NCBI GenBank assembly: GCA_963675655.1 | Contig: OY776489.1 | Span: 2,418,001 to 2,482,000 of the forward strand | From: CAXXOK01 sp963675655 | Lineage (GTDB): Bacteria > Bacillota > Clostridia > Christensenellales > Aristaeellaceae | Direction: 5' to 3' | DNA length: 64,000 nucleotides | Shown here: positions 1-7,481 of the stretch, piece after piece | Layout of the letters: every line of letters begins with the position of its first letter | Position numbering within the stretch: the first letter of the stretch is position 1 | Notes under the pieces: model-generated | Databases searched by the model: none | What the model saw: the letters and a program-made list of their open reading frames with translations, nothing else | What the model was told of the DNA's origin: nothing | Position numbers and translations under genes: made by a program

Positions 1-288
1 GTTTTCCGGCGCTTCCGCTATATAACGCTTCCTTTAATGAAGCGAACGCTGCTTGTGGCACTGCTTTTCCGAACGCTGGATGCATTCCGTGTGTTTGATT
101 TGATATCTGTTATGACTGGCGGAGCGAACGGAACAGAATCCATTGCTATTTATGCTCATAAACAGATGATGTCGTTTTTAAATTTTGGGTATGGTTCGGC
201 GCTATCTGTGGTGATTTTTTTAGTGGTATTTATCATCAGCCTTGTATACATGAAATTTATCGGCGGCGACATGCTGCCGGTTGATTAA
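1..288 (+). CDS. Sugar ABC transporter permease, C-terminal part (MalF/UgpA type)
   Basis: The frame is open from base 1 to a TAA at 286-288, so only about the last 95 codons are in the window. This is the end of a membrane permease of a binding-protein-dependent sugar importer, which forms the channel together with the next gene. The first residues (FRRFRYITLPLM) are the end of the EAA loop that contacts the ATPase. The segment LDAFRVFDLISVMTGG and a last hydrophobic helix (about residues 68-88 of the visible part) are typical of the family C-terminus. The next gene starts 12 bases after the stop behind GGAGG. The substrate cannot be told from this fragment. No ATPase gene is seen, so a shared MsmX-like ATPase elsewhere is likely. 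Confidence 0.85.
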   Translation, partial: VFRRFRYITLPLMKRTLLVALLFRTLDAFRVFDLISVMTGGANGTESIAIYAHKQMMSFLNFGYGSALSVVIFLVVFIISLVYMKFIGGDMLPVD

Positions 289-300
289 GGAGGCGCGTGT

Positions 301-1137
301 ATGAAGCTCCTGAAAGGTGCGCTCCTGAAATTGGTTTTTTATTCCGTTGTGTTACTGGTAATTACCGTTCTACTGCTGCCATTTTTATGGCAATTTCTCA
401 CCTCTATTAAACCGCTTAGTGAAATTTCTGCCATGCCTGCCAAGTGGTTGCCAAGCATCGTAAATGTTCAATTCTATATTAATATTTTTACAAAACATCC
501 ATTTGGTAATTATCTGCTTAACAGCGCTGTTATAGCTATTTCCGCAACTGCTATTTCGCTGATCATCGGCTCCAGTGCTGCCTATGCGATGGCACGTCTG
601 CGTTTCCGGTTTAAAAAGCAGATATTAATGGGCATTTTATGTATTTCCATGTTTCCGACCATTGCCACGCTTAGTCCAATTTATCTGCTGCTTCGCGGAA
701 TGAAGCTGCTTAATACCTATCAGGGCCTCATACTCCCATATATCGTGTTCTCTCTGCCTATGGCCATTTGGCTGCTGACCAATTTTTTCAGCCAGCTTCC
801 CAAAGGTTTTGAAGAAGCAGCCGGTATTGACGGTGCTAACTGGGCCGATATCTTTTTCCGTATTATGCTTCCGTTGATCAAACCGGCAGTCTTTTCGGTT
901 GGGCTGTTGGTATTTATAAACTGCTGGAACGAATATCTTTACGCACTCTCTTTCGTTACCGACACCAAAATGAGAACCGTGCCTGTGGGCATTGCATTGC
1001 TACCAAGCAACTACCAATTGCCGTGGGGGGATGTATGTGCCGCTTCCGTAGTGGCTACCGTTCCGCTGATTACATTAGTGCTGATATTCCAGAAAAGGAT
1101 CGTTGCCGGTCTTACAACTGGCGGCATTAAAGGATAG
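301..1137 (+). CDS. Carbohydrate ABC transporter permease (MalG type)
   Basis: The 278-residue inner-membrane protein has about six hydrophobic helices, starting with one at residues 10-32. The EAA loop is clear (EEAAGIDGANWADIFFRIML, around residues 175-195) and is the docking site for the ATP-hydrolysing subunit. The length matches the MalG family. It forms the channel with the preceding MalF-type subunit. The ATG lies 9 bases after an AAGGAGG ribosome site. The next gene, an aldo/keto reductase, begins 16 bases downstream. Two oxidoreductases in the same operon suggest import of a sugar or polyol that is oxidised inside the cell; this is inference. Confidence 0.9.
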   Translation: MKLLKGALLKLVFYSVVLLVITVLLLPFLWQFLTSIKPLSEISAMPAKWLPSIVNVQFYINIFTKHPFGNYLLNSAVIAISATAISLIIGSSAAYAMARLRFRFKKQILMGILCISMFPTIATLSPIYLLLRGMKLLNTYQGLILPYIVFSLPMAIWLLTNFFSQLPKGFEEAAGIDGANWADIFFRIMLPLIKPAVFSVGLLVFINCWNEYLYALSFVTDTKMRTVPVGIALLPSNYQLPWGDVCAASVVATVPLITLVLIFQKRIVAGLTTGGIKG

Positions 1138-1153
1138 AAAAAGGAGCATTTTC

Positions 1154-2050
1154 ATGCAACAAATTCAACTAATCCCTGACCTTTCACTTTCCAGGGTTGT
1201 GGTCGGCAATATGCGCCTGTTGGACGCCGGGCTAAAGGGGGAGGCGCTGCTTCGTTTTGTGAAGCAATGCCTGGATATGGGAATGGATACGTTTGACCAC
1301 GCGCCGGTTTATGGCGGATATACCTGCGAGAGTATTTTTGGCGATGCTGTTTTGCGTGTGGATCCGGGAATCCGCAGCAAAATAAAACTTGTGACTAAAA
1401 CGGGAATCGTGCTACCAAACCGCAGAGGCAACTCCCACATTTGCTATGATGCTCGAAAGAAAACCATTCTGCAGGAGATGGACGAGTCGCTTCGCCGCTT
1501 AGGCACGGATCATGTGGATCTGCTTTTAGTGCATAGGCCTGACCCGCTCACAGACCCTGCTGAAACTGCGGACGCGTTGGCAACGCTTCTCAAAGAAGGG
1601 AAAACGCTGGCTGTTGGCGTTAGCAACTATACGCCTGCGCAGACAACAGCACTGCAAAAATATCTGTCTGTTCCCCTTGCAACCAACCAGTTGGAGTTTT
1701 CCGTAAAAAACACAGATGCTTACTTTGATGGGACGGTGGATGATTTATTCACCCGTGGAATGAAGCCGATGGCATGGTCGCCGCTCGGAGGCGGAAGTGT
1801 TTTTAAAGGAACGGATGCGCAAAGTGAGCGCCTGCGCACGGTTTTAAACAAACTTGCCCTCCATTATGGCGTAACAATGGATGTTATTATGTATGCTTGG
1901 CTGTTTTCCCATCCGCTGCATATGCTGGTAGTTACCGGGACTTTGCAGATTGAAAGAATCAGGTGCGCTGATGAGGCATTGAAGATCCACCTGACACACG
2001 ATGAATGGTATGAAGTCTTGGCGGCTTCTCGTGGCTTTGATGTGCCATGA
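1154..2050 (+). CDS. Aldo/keto reductase (YdhF-like)
   Basis: A 298-residue NAD(P)H-dependent oxidoreductase of the aldo/keto reductase superfamily, expected to be a cytoplasmic TIM barrel. The family signature DTFDHAPVYGGYTCESIFGD carries the catalytic Asp and Tyr. The catalytic Lys is in KTGI and the His in LLLVHRPDP. GVSNYTPAQ and a WSPLGGG segment fit later barrel strands. The arrangement is closest to the YdhF-type subgroup. The ATG at 1154 is chosen because AAGGAG lies about 8 bases upstream; a longer reading from 1103 overlaps the permease gene and has no ribosome site. It sits between an ABC permease and a Gfo/Idh/MocA dehydrogenase, so it may reduce or oxidise the imported sugar. Confidence 0.9.
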   Translation: MQQIQLIPDLSLSRVVVGNMRLLDAGLKGEALLRFVKQCLDMGMDTFDHAPVYGGYTCESIFGDAVLRVDPGIRSKIKLVTKTGIVLPNRRGNSHICYDARKKTILQEMDESLRRLGTDHVDLLLVHRPDPLTDPAETADALATLLKEGKTLAVGVSNYTPAQTTALQKYLSVPLATNQLEFSVKNTDAYFDGTVDDLFTRGMKPMAWSPLGGGSVFKGTDAQSERLRTVLNKLALHYGVTMDVIMYAWLFSHPLHMLVVTGTLQIERIRCADEALKIHLTHDEWYEVLAASRGFDVP

Positions 2051-2078
2051 CAATAAAAGACAGGATGGTATTGACACA

Positions 2079-3155
2079 ATGCAAACTAAGTATGCGGTAA
2101 TCGGTTCGGGCTGGCGTGCCGATTTTTACCTGAGAATTGCTAAATTGGTTCCTGAACGATTTAAACTGACTGGAGTACTGATACGCGATAAAGAAAAAGG
2201 CGATGCATTTGCTCATCAGCATAGTGTGCCTGTTGTAAATAATATAGACGCGCTGCTGCAAACCTGCCCGGATTTTGTAGTGGTTTGCGTAAAACGTGGC
2301 TTCATGAGCGAGTATGTTTTGGAATTATCGCGGCGTGGCGTACCGGTACTGTGTGAAACTCCGCCGGCAGAAACGGAAACAGACCTCCTTGCCCTATGGG
2401 AGGGCGTTGAGAGCCTGAAGGGACGGGTTCAAGTCGCTGAGCAATATTTTGCGCAGCCTTTATATGCGTCATGGGACAAAGCAATCCGGGATGGTATGAT
2501 TGGGCGCGTAGAAAATATAAGCATATCGGCTCTGCACGGCTACCACGGTGCCAGCATTATTCGTCGTTACCTGAATGCGGGTTTTGGGAATTGCTCCATT
2601 TATGGGAAGCGTTACCATTTCAATGTAACTGAAACCTATGGCCGTGACGGTATGTGTTTTGACGGTGCTGTTTTCAGCTGCCCTCGAGACCGGCTTACCT
2701 TCGAATTTGACAATGGTACTATGGCGTTCTTTGATTTTTCCGATCCGGCTCAATACCATTCCTTTATTCGGACTAGACAGCTTACCGTTCAGGGTCAACG
2801 CGGAGAGATTGATGATTTGACGATTCGCTATCTTACTGCGGAGAATGTGCCGGTAACGCAGGAAATGCATCGCATTGATTTGGGCATATACGGAAATCAG
2901 GAGTGGAGCCATCTTGGAATAATGCTTGGTGAACGCTTTTTGTACCGTTCGCCCTTTGCCGGAGCGCGGTTGAATGATGATGAAATTGCAGTTGCCACCT
3001 GCCTGATGAACATGAGCCGCTATCTCATTACCGGCGAGGATATGTATTCTCTTCGTGACGCTCTACAGGATATGTACCTCTGCTTGAAGATGGACGAGGC
3101 CCTGGCAAATCCGGTCACGGGTGTACACACGAAAACAATGCCGTGGGCGGAATAA
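2079..3155 (+). CDS. Gfo/Idh/MocA family oxidoreductase
   Basis: A 358-residue protein with an N-terminal Rossmann fold (YAVIGSGWRADFYLRIAKLV) typical of NAD(P)-dependent sugar or inositol dehydrogenases. CETPPAETETDLLAL corresponds to the family position usually written EKP; here it reads CETPP, with Thr in place of the usual Lys, so the catalytic lysine could be displaced or absent. The ATG at 2079 begins the Rossmann strand directly and has AGGATGG upstream; a start at 2001 would overlap the reductase gene deeply. It is the last intact gene of the sugar importer operon. The substrate is unknown. Confidence 0.85.
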   Translation: MQTKYAVIGSGWRADFYLRIAKLVPERFKLTGVLIRDKEKGDAFAHQHSVPVVNNIDALLQTCPDFVVVCVKRGFMSEYVLELSRRGVPVLCETPPAETETDLLALWEGVESLKGRVQVAEQYFAQPLYASWDKAIRDGMIGRVENISISALHGYHGASIIRRYLNAGFGNCSIYGKRYHFNVTETYGRDGMCFDGAVFSCPRDRLTFEFDNGTMAFFDFSDPAQYHSFIRTRQLTVQGQRGEIDDLTIRYLTAENVPVTQEMHRIDLGIYGNQEWSHLGIMLGERFLYRSPFAGARLNDDEIAVATCLMNMSRYLITGEDMYSLRDALQDMYLCLKMDEALANPVTGVHTKTMPWAE

Positions 3156-3220
3156 AGCGAGAAGTTCTACCAGTTCGCGTGCGAAGCATCCGCAAAACAG
3201 TATAAATATGGATTGAAACA

Positions 3221-3714
3221 ATTAAAAACCGGATTATACTGATTGCTTACAGCGACAGACCGGGTGGCGGGCAGTCTTCATAGCGACGAATACTAAACAA
3301 ATATTTCCGGGACGCGATCGCAAGCGTGCGCGTCCTGCCGTTCTTCCTTTCCAGCGCTGATCGGAGATTCGTGCCGTTGCGCATCAGGCTTATCGTGCTT
3401 TCGGTACCTTTGAAGACATTCATGCGCTGGGACAGGAGTTCGTTCTGGTGCTTGACTTTATGGTCAACCTTATTTCCTCCCGATCTCCGTAGCAACTGGA
3501 TTTCCTGTAAAAGAAGAATGCGTCTCTCTATGGCGTTTTTTCACTATGGATTCGGCTTTTTGGAAGAACGGTAAACCTACGCAGGCACAGATAGACGCGC
3601 TTCAATCGTAAACCGTGCGAATCCAATGCGACAGCATGTTATTTAGATGGAACAGAGGGGGCGCTTTGGCGCGCCTTCGGCAATGAGCAGTCCAATCTGG
3701 ATGTGTCAATGCTG
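3221..3714 (+). pseudogene. Decayed GH13 sucrose-phosphorylase-like gene
   Basis: Conserved blocks of the sucrose phosphorylase family (GH13_18) appear in the correct order but in different frames and with stop codons. They are NRIILIAYSDRPGGG (from about 3227), YFRDAIASVRVLPFF, then after a frameshift YRAFGTFEDIHALGQEFVLV and DFMVNLISSRSP, after another shift DSAFWKNGKPTQAQIDAL, and finally EGALWRAFGNEQSNLDV near 3650-3710. Intact members are about 480-560 residues, so only the N-terminal third remains. The expected start codon position holds ATT. This suggests that the upstream importer operon once fed sucrose or a related glucoside to a phosphorylase. Frames and blocks are seen directly; the family name rests on memory of its motifs. 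Confidence 0.7.
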
Positions 3715-4260
3715 TGATTAAGTCTAATCATAGAGCGCGAATATAATCCAAGTTTAAACAAAACAGGATGTACCATATACGGCCGCATAATCATTGTTTA
3801 TAAGCAGAGGAAGATTCTGCGACTCGGTTGCGTTCGAAACAACAATACATGAATTCGACAATAAACAGACCCAATACTGGTTCCCGTACTCGCATTTTCA
3901 ACAAAACCTGCTGACTCTTGCCCTGATTGATACCGATAGGCGTTCCGCTGTGTTTTCAGCACAGGATGCATACGAGCTCGCTGACGGAATACTGCGTCAG
4001 AAGAAAAAAACGCTGCTCCATTCCGATGAGCAGCCATACCAGTTTTTTAGAGTACGCCTTACGGAATGGTCGTGTCCGGGCTCAAATTGGTTGCGTACTT
4101 CTTCTGTTTGCATTTTCATCCTCATTTGGGTTGATCACAATAACAATTGGCATTTCAACCATCTGTAAGAGATGCGTCTTTTGAAAGCAATAATGAGACT
4201 ATGGTAAGGCTGGGAATTGTCCGCGCTAGGCGAATGCTTACGTGGATTTTAATCTGGTGG
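3715..4260. other. Decayed intergenic region, no intact gene
   Basis: No open frame in this stretch has both a ribosome site and recognisable family motifs. Short open frames (for example 3794-4168 and 3927-4184) lack ribosome sites. The last part encodes a hydrophobic run in one frame (near 4100-4160) that may be left from a membrane protein. The stretch sits between two recognisable gene remnants and is best read as degraded coding DNA of unknown origin. Confidence 0.5.
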
Positions 4261-4263
4261 TAG

Positions 4264-4530
4264 CGCTATATTAGCACACAGGATTTGGCTAGGTATGCGC
4301 TGGCTTCTGTGTTCGCTGCATTATATGCGCAAGGTCTTGCACGTATGTGCAAAGCACCTGCGACGTTGTTTTACTTGTCGGCAATTATACTGTTGATTCC
4401 GGTCGGCGCACTATATACCACAATGCAGCAGGCAGCTATGGGTAAGTGGTCACTTTTTGGACAGCAAGGGATCCATACACTGTTATTGACTGCATCGATA
4501 GCGCTGGGCTTTGTGGCGGTGAAATGGTAG
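4264..4530 (+). pseudogene. Truncated threonine/serine exporter-like (ThrE/YjjB) fragment
   Basis: An 88-codon open stretch preceded in frame by a TAG at 4261. The residues LARYALASVFAALYAQGLAR, KAPATLFYLSAIILLIPVGA and the ending GIHTLLLTASIALGFVAVKW fit the second half of the YjjB-type half of ThrE threonine/serine exporters. In that family a short amphipathic loop is followed by IP(L/G)VPGG-like and LYYTM-like motifs; here they read LIPVGALYTTM. About half of a normal YjjB protein is missing at the N-terminus and there is no ribosome site at the only possible start (TTG 4285). It is read as a gene remnant in the same decayed stretch. Confidence 0.5.
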
Positions 4531-4635
4531 GATGGTTTATAAAATCATGCTTTGGGCTGCTGAAGAGGAGAAGGGGAAAGGCGAAACAATCGGCTGCATA
4601 CTCCTTTGGCAATCCCGATCAATGATTATAAGTGG

Positions 4636-5046
4636 TTATTGAAGAGCTTTGACCAGTGTGAGGATATTCTGCCCGTTTACATAACGATAGCTTACGGTAT
4701 CCACACTTTGGCGTATCAGGTGGATGCCGAGTCCGCCGATCTTCCGCTGCGCTGCCCGTAGCGTTAAATCGGGAGCTGGGGTTTCCAACGGATTGTGAGC
4801 AACCCCCGTATCCGTAAAGGTGAGCGTAGCCGAGGGGGGATTTTTAGTGATCTTCAATGCAATGCCGACTGTGCCGCTTTTATTACCATAGGCATAACTT
4901 GCAATGTTTATAAAGGCTTCTTCTGCTGCTAGAATAAGCTGTTTACTAATCTTCTCCGTACAGCCGTACGCGGCAAGCGATTCTTCCACAAAGAGGGTGA
5001 CGGCTGGCAATTGCGAGGTTTCGGCTGGCACAACGATCGGCCTCAT
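4636..5046 (-). CDS. RsbW-type ATP-binding protein (anti-sigma regulatory kinase)
   Basis: A 136-residue protein of the GHKL ATPase fold seen in RsbW/SpoIIAB anti-sigma kinases. The N box is AAEEAFINIASYAYGN, the G1 box FTDTGVAHNPLE and the G2 box GGLGIHLIRQSVD. Such proteins bind a sigma factor or a STAS protein and phosphorylate the STAS protein on serine. The start overlaps the stop of the SpoIIE-type phosphatase gene by 4 bases. A STAS gene lies just upstream of the phosphatase, so all three parts of a partner switch are present in one operon. The sigma factor or other target it binds is not identified. It is the last gene of an operon that starts with a radical SAM maturase at 10614. Confidence 0.88.
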   Translation of the reverse strand: MRPIVVPAETSQLPAVTLFVEESLAAYGCTEKISKQLILAAEEAFINIASYAYGNKSGTVGIALKITKNPPSATLTFTDTGVAHNPLETPAPDLTLRAAQRKIGGLGIHLIRQSVDTVSYRYVNGQNILTLVKALQ

Positions 5047-7151
5047 ATGCTTTCATCTCCCCCGGTAATACGCAGCGCCAACATGGTTATATCGTCAAAT
5101 TGCGGCTCGCCGGCGGCGAATAGGTCGATATCCGCCTTAACGCCGGTCAGAAGTGATGGTAACTCACTGGCAGCAAGGCGATTGAGTATGGTTTGTAACC
5201 GGTTTTCACCATACAGCTGTCCGTTGGCATTCGTAGCTTCGGTAACGCCGTCGGTGTACAGGTACAATAGATCTCCTGGCTGGAGATTTATTTCAGCCTG
5301 TGTATAACGTATATTTTCCAAACCCGCAAGAACAAACCCCGGGCGGGTTACAAGCGGTGAAAAATCTGCGCTGCCTTGTCGTAAATACGGTGGATTATGA
5401 CCCGCGTTGGCATAGACAAGCAGTCCGGAAGAAAACTGATAGAGACCTATCCATACGGTAACAAACATAGCTGCGTCATTGTTTTCGCAAAGCTGCCTGT
5501 TAACCTCATCCAACACCGCAGCAGGCGGTATGCCTGTTTTTGCGAGGGTGCGCAGCAGGGTTTTCGTTGTCATCATAAACAAGGCGGCGGGAATGCCCTT
5601 GCCGGATACATCCGCAATCACCAACATCATATGATCGTTATCCACTTCGAAGAAATCGTAAAAATCCCCGCCGACTTCTTTGGCTGGAAGCATCCAGGCA
5701 AATAAACTGCATTCGGTACGGGCGGGAAAAACACGAGGCAATGCGCCCATCTGAATTTTTGCTGCAATGCTTAATTCGGCGCTGAGCCGTTCCTTTTCGG
5801 CAGTTACACGGGTAAGATGAGCGATGTACTCACGAAGGGAACTGGTCATCTCCTCGAATCTGCGATCCAACAGCTCTACTTCATCCCCGGTATGTATGTG
5901 GGCGTGATAAGTAAGCTGCCCCTCGCTTATGCTCTCCACTTGTTTGGAAAGCGCTAGTATGGGTTTGGATACGTGGCTGCTTACGCTGCGCACCACAAAT
6001 ACGGCAATAGCGGTCAATGCTGCAAACAACCCAGCCATAATCAGACCGATACGGTTACTGATTCGATCCATTTCGGTCAAAGTCTGCGCGCTGATGGCGG
6101 CGATTGCCGCATCGTCCGCTGTGGCCGCCTGCAGAATATCATCCTCAGGGGTAACCAGCATCAGTTTCCAACCAACCGCCGGAATGGGTGCGAACAAGAG
6201 GTATACGGCCTGATCTGCTATTTGGCTTTTCATATACCCGCTGTTTTTAGCTTGTATGGCGGCCAGAATATCAGCACTGAAAACAGCATCATTACCGTTG
6301 CTGCCGCTTTGCCCGCCTGAAGCGATGCTACTGCCGCTGCTGTCCAGCAGGAATGCGTATCCGTTTTCGCCATAGCGGATACTTTGGATTTCGCTGCGGA
6401 TACTCTCAATCAGTATATCCACACCTAACACACCGTTAAAGATGCCGTTTACCCATATTGGCTGCGCCAGTGTGATGGTAAGTCCACGGCCAAAGTGATC
6501 CTGATAGGGCGGGGATACATACAATGCACCGGTTGATTTTGCGGCGGTGTACCACGAGAAAACGCGGCAATCGAGCGTTGGGGTATCCACCTTCAAAGCT
6601 GCGTTTGCATCGTAGCCGATGTTGGCGCCGGATTCATGGGCGGTGTAGATGCTGTTGATTCCAGACAGGTTTGTATATACCGCGGAAAAAACGCTTCTCA
6701 GGTTGCCAAGCAGCGCGTTTTCCGTTTCGGCTTCTGCCCCGGTTATATCCGCCATTGCAGGAATATATTGCAACGCCGGTTTTGCAGCAGCGCCAGCCTC
6801 CACCAGTTCGGCTGGTGTGGGAACCGGCAGTGCTTTAAAATCCTCCGGGTGCTCGTAAAGATAGGCGGTAAAGTCTGCCAGCTCCGCAGATGCGGTAATG
6901 TATGTCTGAAGCACCTGGCTAATAGTAAGCGCTTTTTGGGCAGTATAACTTGCAGCGGAATCCAATGCTTGGGACACAATGGTTTCGTAACTGCTACGGG
7001 AAGTTAGGCTGCTTAACTGTTCTGTACTTTTAACAACAGCGCTGCGCAGCGAACGCATACCCAACAGCGTAAGGATGCTGCTAAAGGCTATAAAAGCGCA
7101 AAGAAGCAGCATAAAAGCGCGTATCAGCTTTGTACGTATTGAATGCTTCAT
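5043..7151 (-). CDS. Membrane SpoIIE-family PP2C serine phosphatase with Cache sensor and HAMP
   Basis: A 702-residue sensor phosphatase. Residues about 9-31 form a first membrane helix, about 32-365 an extracytoplasmic double-Cache-like ligand domain (YVSPPYQDHFGRGLTITLAQ and GVLGVDILIESI are typical), about 367-388 a second helix, then HAMP and coiled coil, and from about 475 a PP2C/SpoIIE domain. The phosphatase motifs are GGDFYDFFEVDN, IADVSGKGIPAALFM, ANAGHNPP, LYLYTDGVTEA and FDDITML. This family dephosphorylates STAS anti-anti-sigma proteins in response to a signal. The gene starts 33 bases after the STAS gene and overlaps the RsbW-type gene by 4 bases. A ligand sensed outside the cell, possibly the exported peptide, would be a natural input; that is inference. 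Confidence 0.92.
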   Translation of the reverse strand: MKHSIRTKLIRAFMLLLCAFIAFSSILTLLGMRSLRSAVVKSTEQLSSLTSRSSYETIVSQALDSAASYTAQKALTISQVLQTYITASAELADFTAYLYEHPEDFKALPVPTPAELVEAGAAAKPALQYIPAMADITGAEAETENALLGNLRSVFSAVYTNLSGINSIYTAHESGANIGYDANAALKVDTPTLDCRVFSWYTAAKSTGALYVSPPYQDHFGRGLTITLAQPIWVNGIFNGVLGVDILIESIRSEIQSIRYGENGYAFLLDSSGSSIASGGQSGSNGNDAVFSADILAAIQAKNSGYMKSQIADQAVYLLFAPIPAVGWKLMLVTPEDDILQAATADDAAIAAISAQTLTEMDRISNRIGLIMAGLFAALTAIAVFVVRSVSSHVSKPILALSKQVESISEGQLTYHAHIHTGDEVELLDRRFEEMTSSLREYIAHLTRVTAEKERLSAELSIAAKIQMGALPRVFPARTECSLFAWMLPAKEVGGDFYDFFEVDNDHMMLVIADVSGKGIPAALFMMTTKTLLRTLAKTGIPPAAVLDEVNRQLCENNDAAMFVTVWIGLYQFSSGLLVYANAGHNPPYLRQGSADFSPLVTRPGFVLAGLENIRYTQAEINLQPGDLLYLYTDGVTEATNANGQLYGENRLQTILNRLAASELPSLLTGVKADIDLFAAGEPQFDDITMLALRITGGDESI

Positions 7152-7184
7152 TCTGCTATCTCCATTGGTATTCTTGGTCGGCAG

Positions 7185-7481
7185 TTACGCAATGGTGAGG
7201 ATGTCGGTAAAGCCCGTCATCTTGAATACATCCATCACATCATCGCAAACATGAATTACGCGCATGGACCCTTGCTTTGCCATCCGCTTCTGGCACGCGA
7301 GCAAAATCCGCAATCCGGCGGAAGAAAGATAATCCAAGCCCTGAAAATCAAAGGTCAGCTGGGTTATGCCGTCCAGCGAAGCATCCAACGCGCTTTCCAG
7401 TTGGGGTGCTGTGTTTGCGTTCAGCCGCCCTTCAACTTGTAGCGTGAGGGCTTCGCCGTTGATGGTTTTTGTAATTGTCAT
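7185..7481 (-). CDS. STAS-domain anti-anti-sigma factor
   Basis: A 98-residue STAS protein (SpoIIAA/RsbV type). The strand-turn motif FDFQGLDYLSSAGLRILL contains the Ser that is normally phosphorylated by the RsbW partner (Ser53 or Ser54). The ATG at 7481 overlaps the TAA of the upstream YcaO gene as TAATG, so translation is very likely coupled. A longer open frame to 7907 is antisense-like to the YcaO gene and lacks a start signal. In partner switching the unphosphorylated STAS protein captures the kinase and frees its target. The coupling to a RiPP-modifying enzyme is unusual. Confidence 0.92.
   Translation of the reverse strand: MTITKTINGEALTLQVEGRLNANTAPQLESALDASLDGITQLTFDFQGLDYLSSAGLRILLACQKRMAKQGSMRVIHVCDDVMDVFKMTGFTDILTIA

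Noticed and set aside
3247..4184. Several open frames of 80-125 codons in the decayed region
   Set aside because: They lack ribosome sites and are partly antisense or out of frame to the phosphorylase-like blocks.
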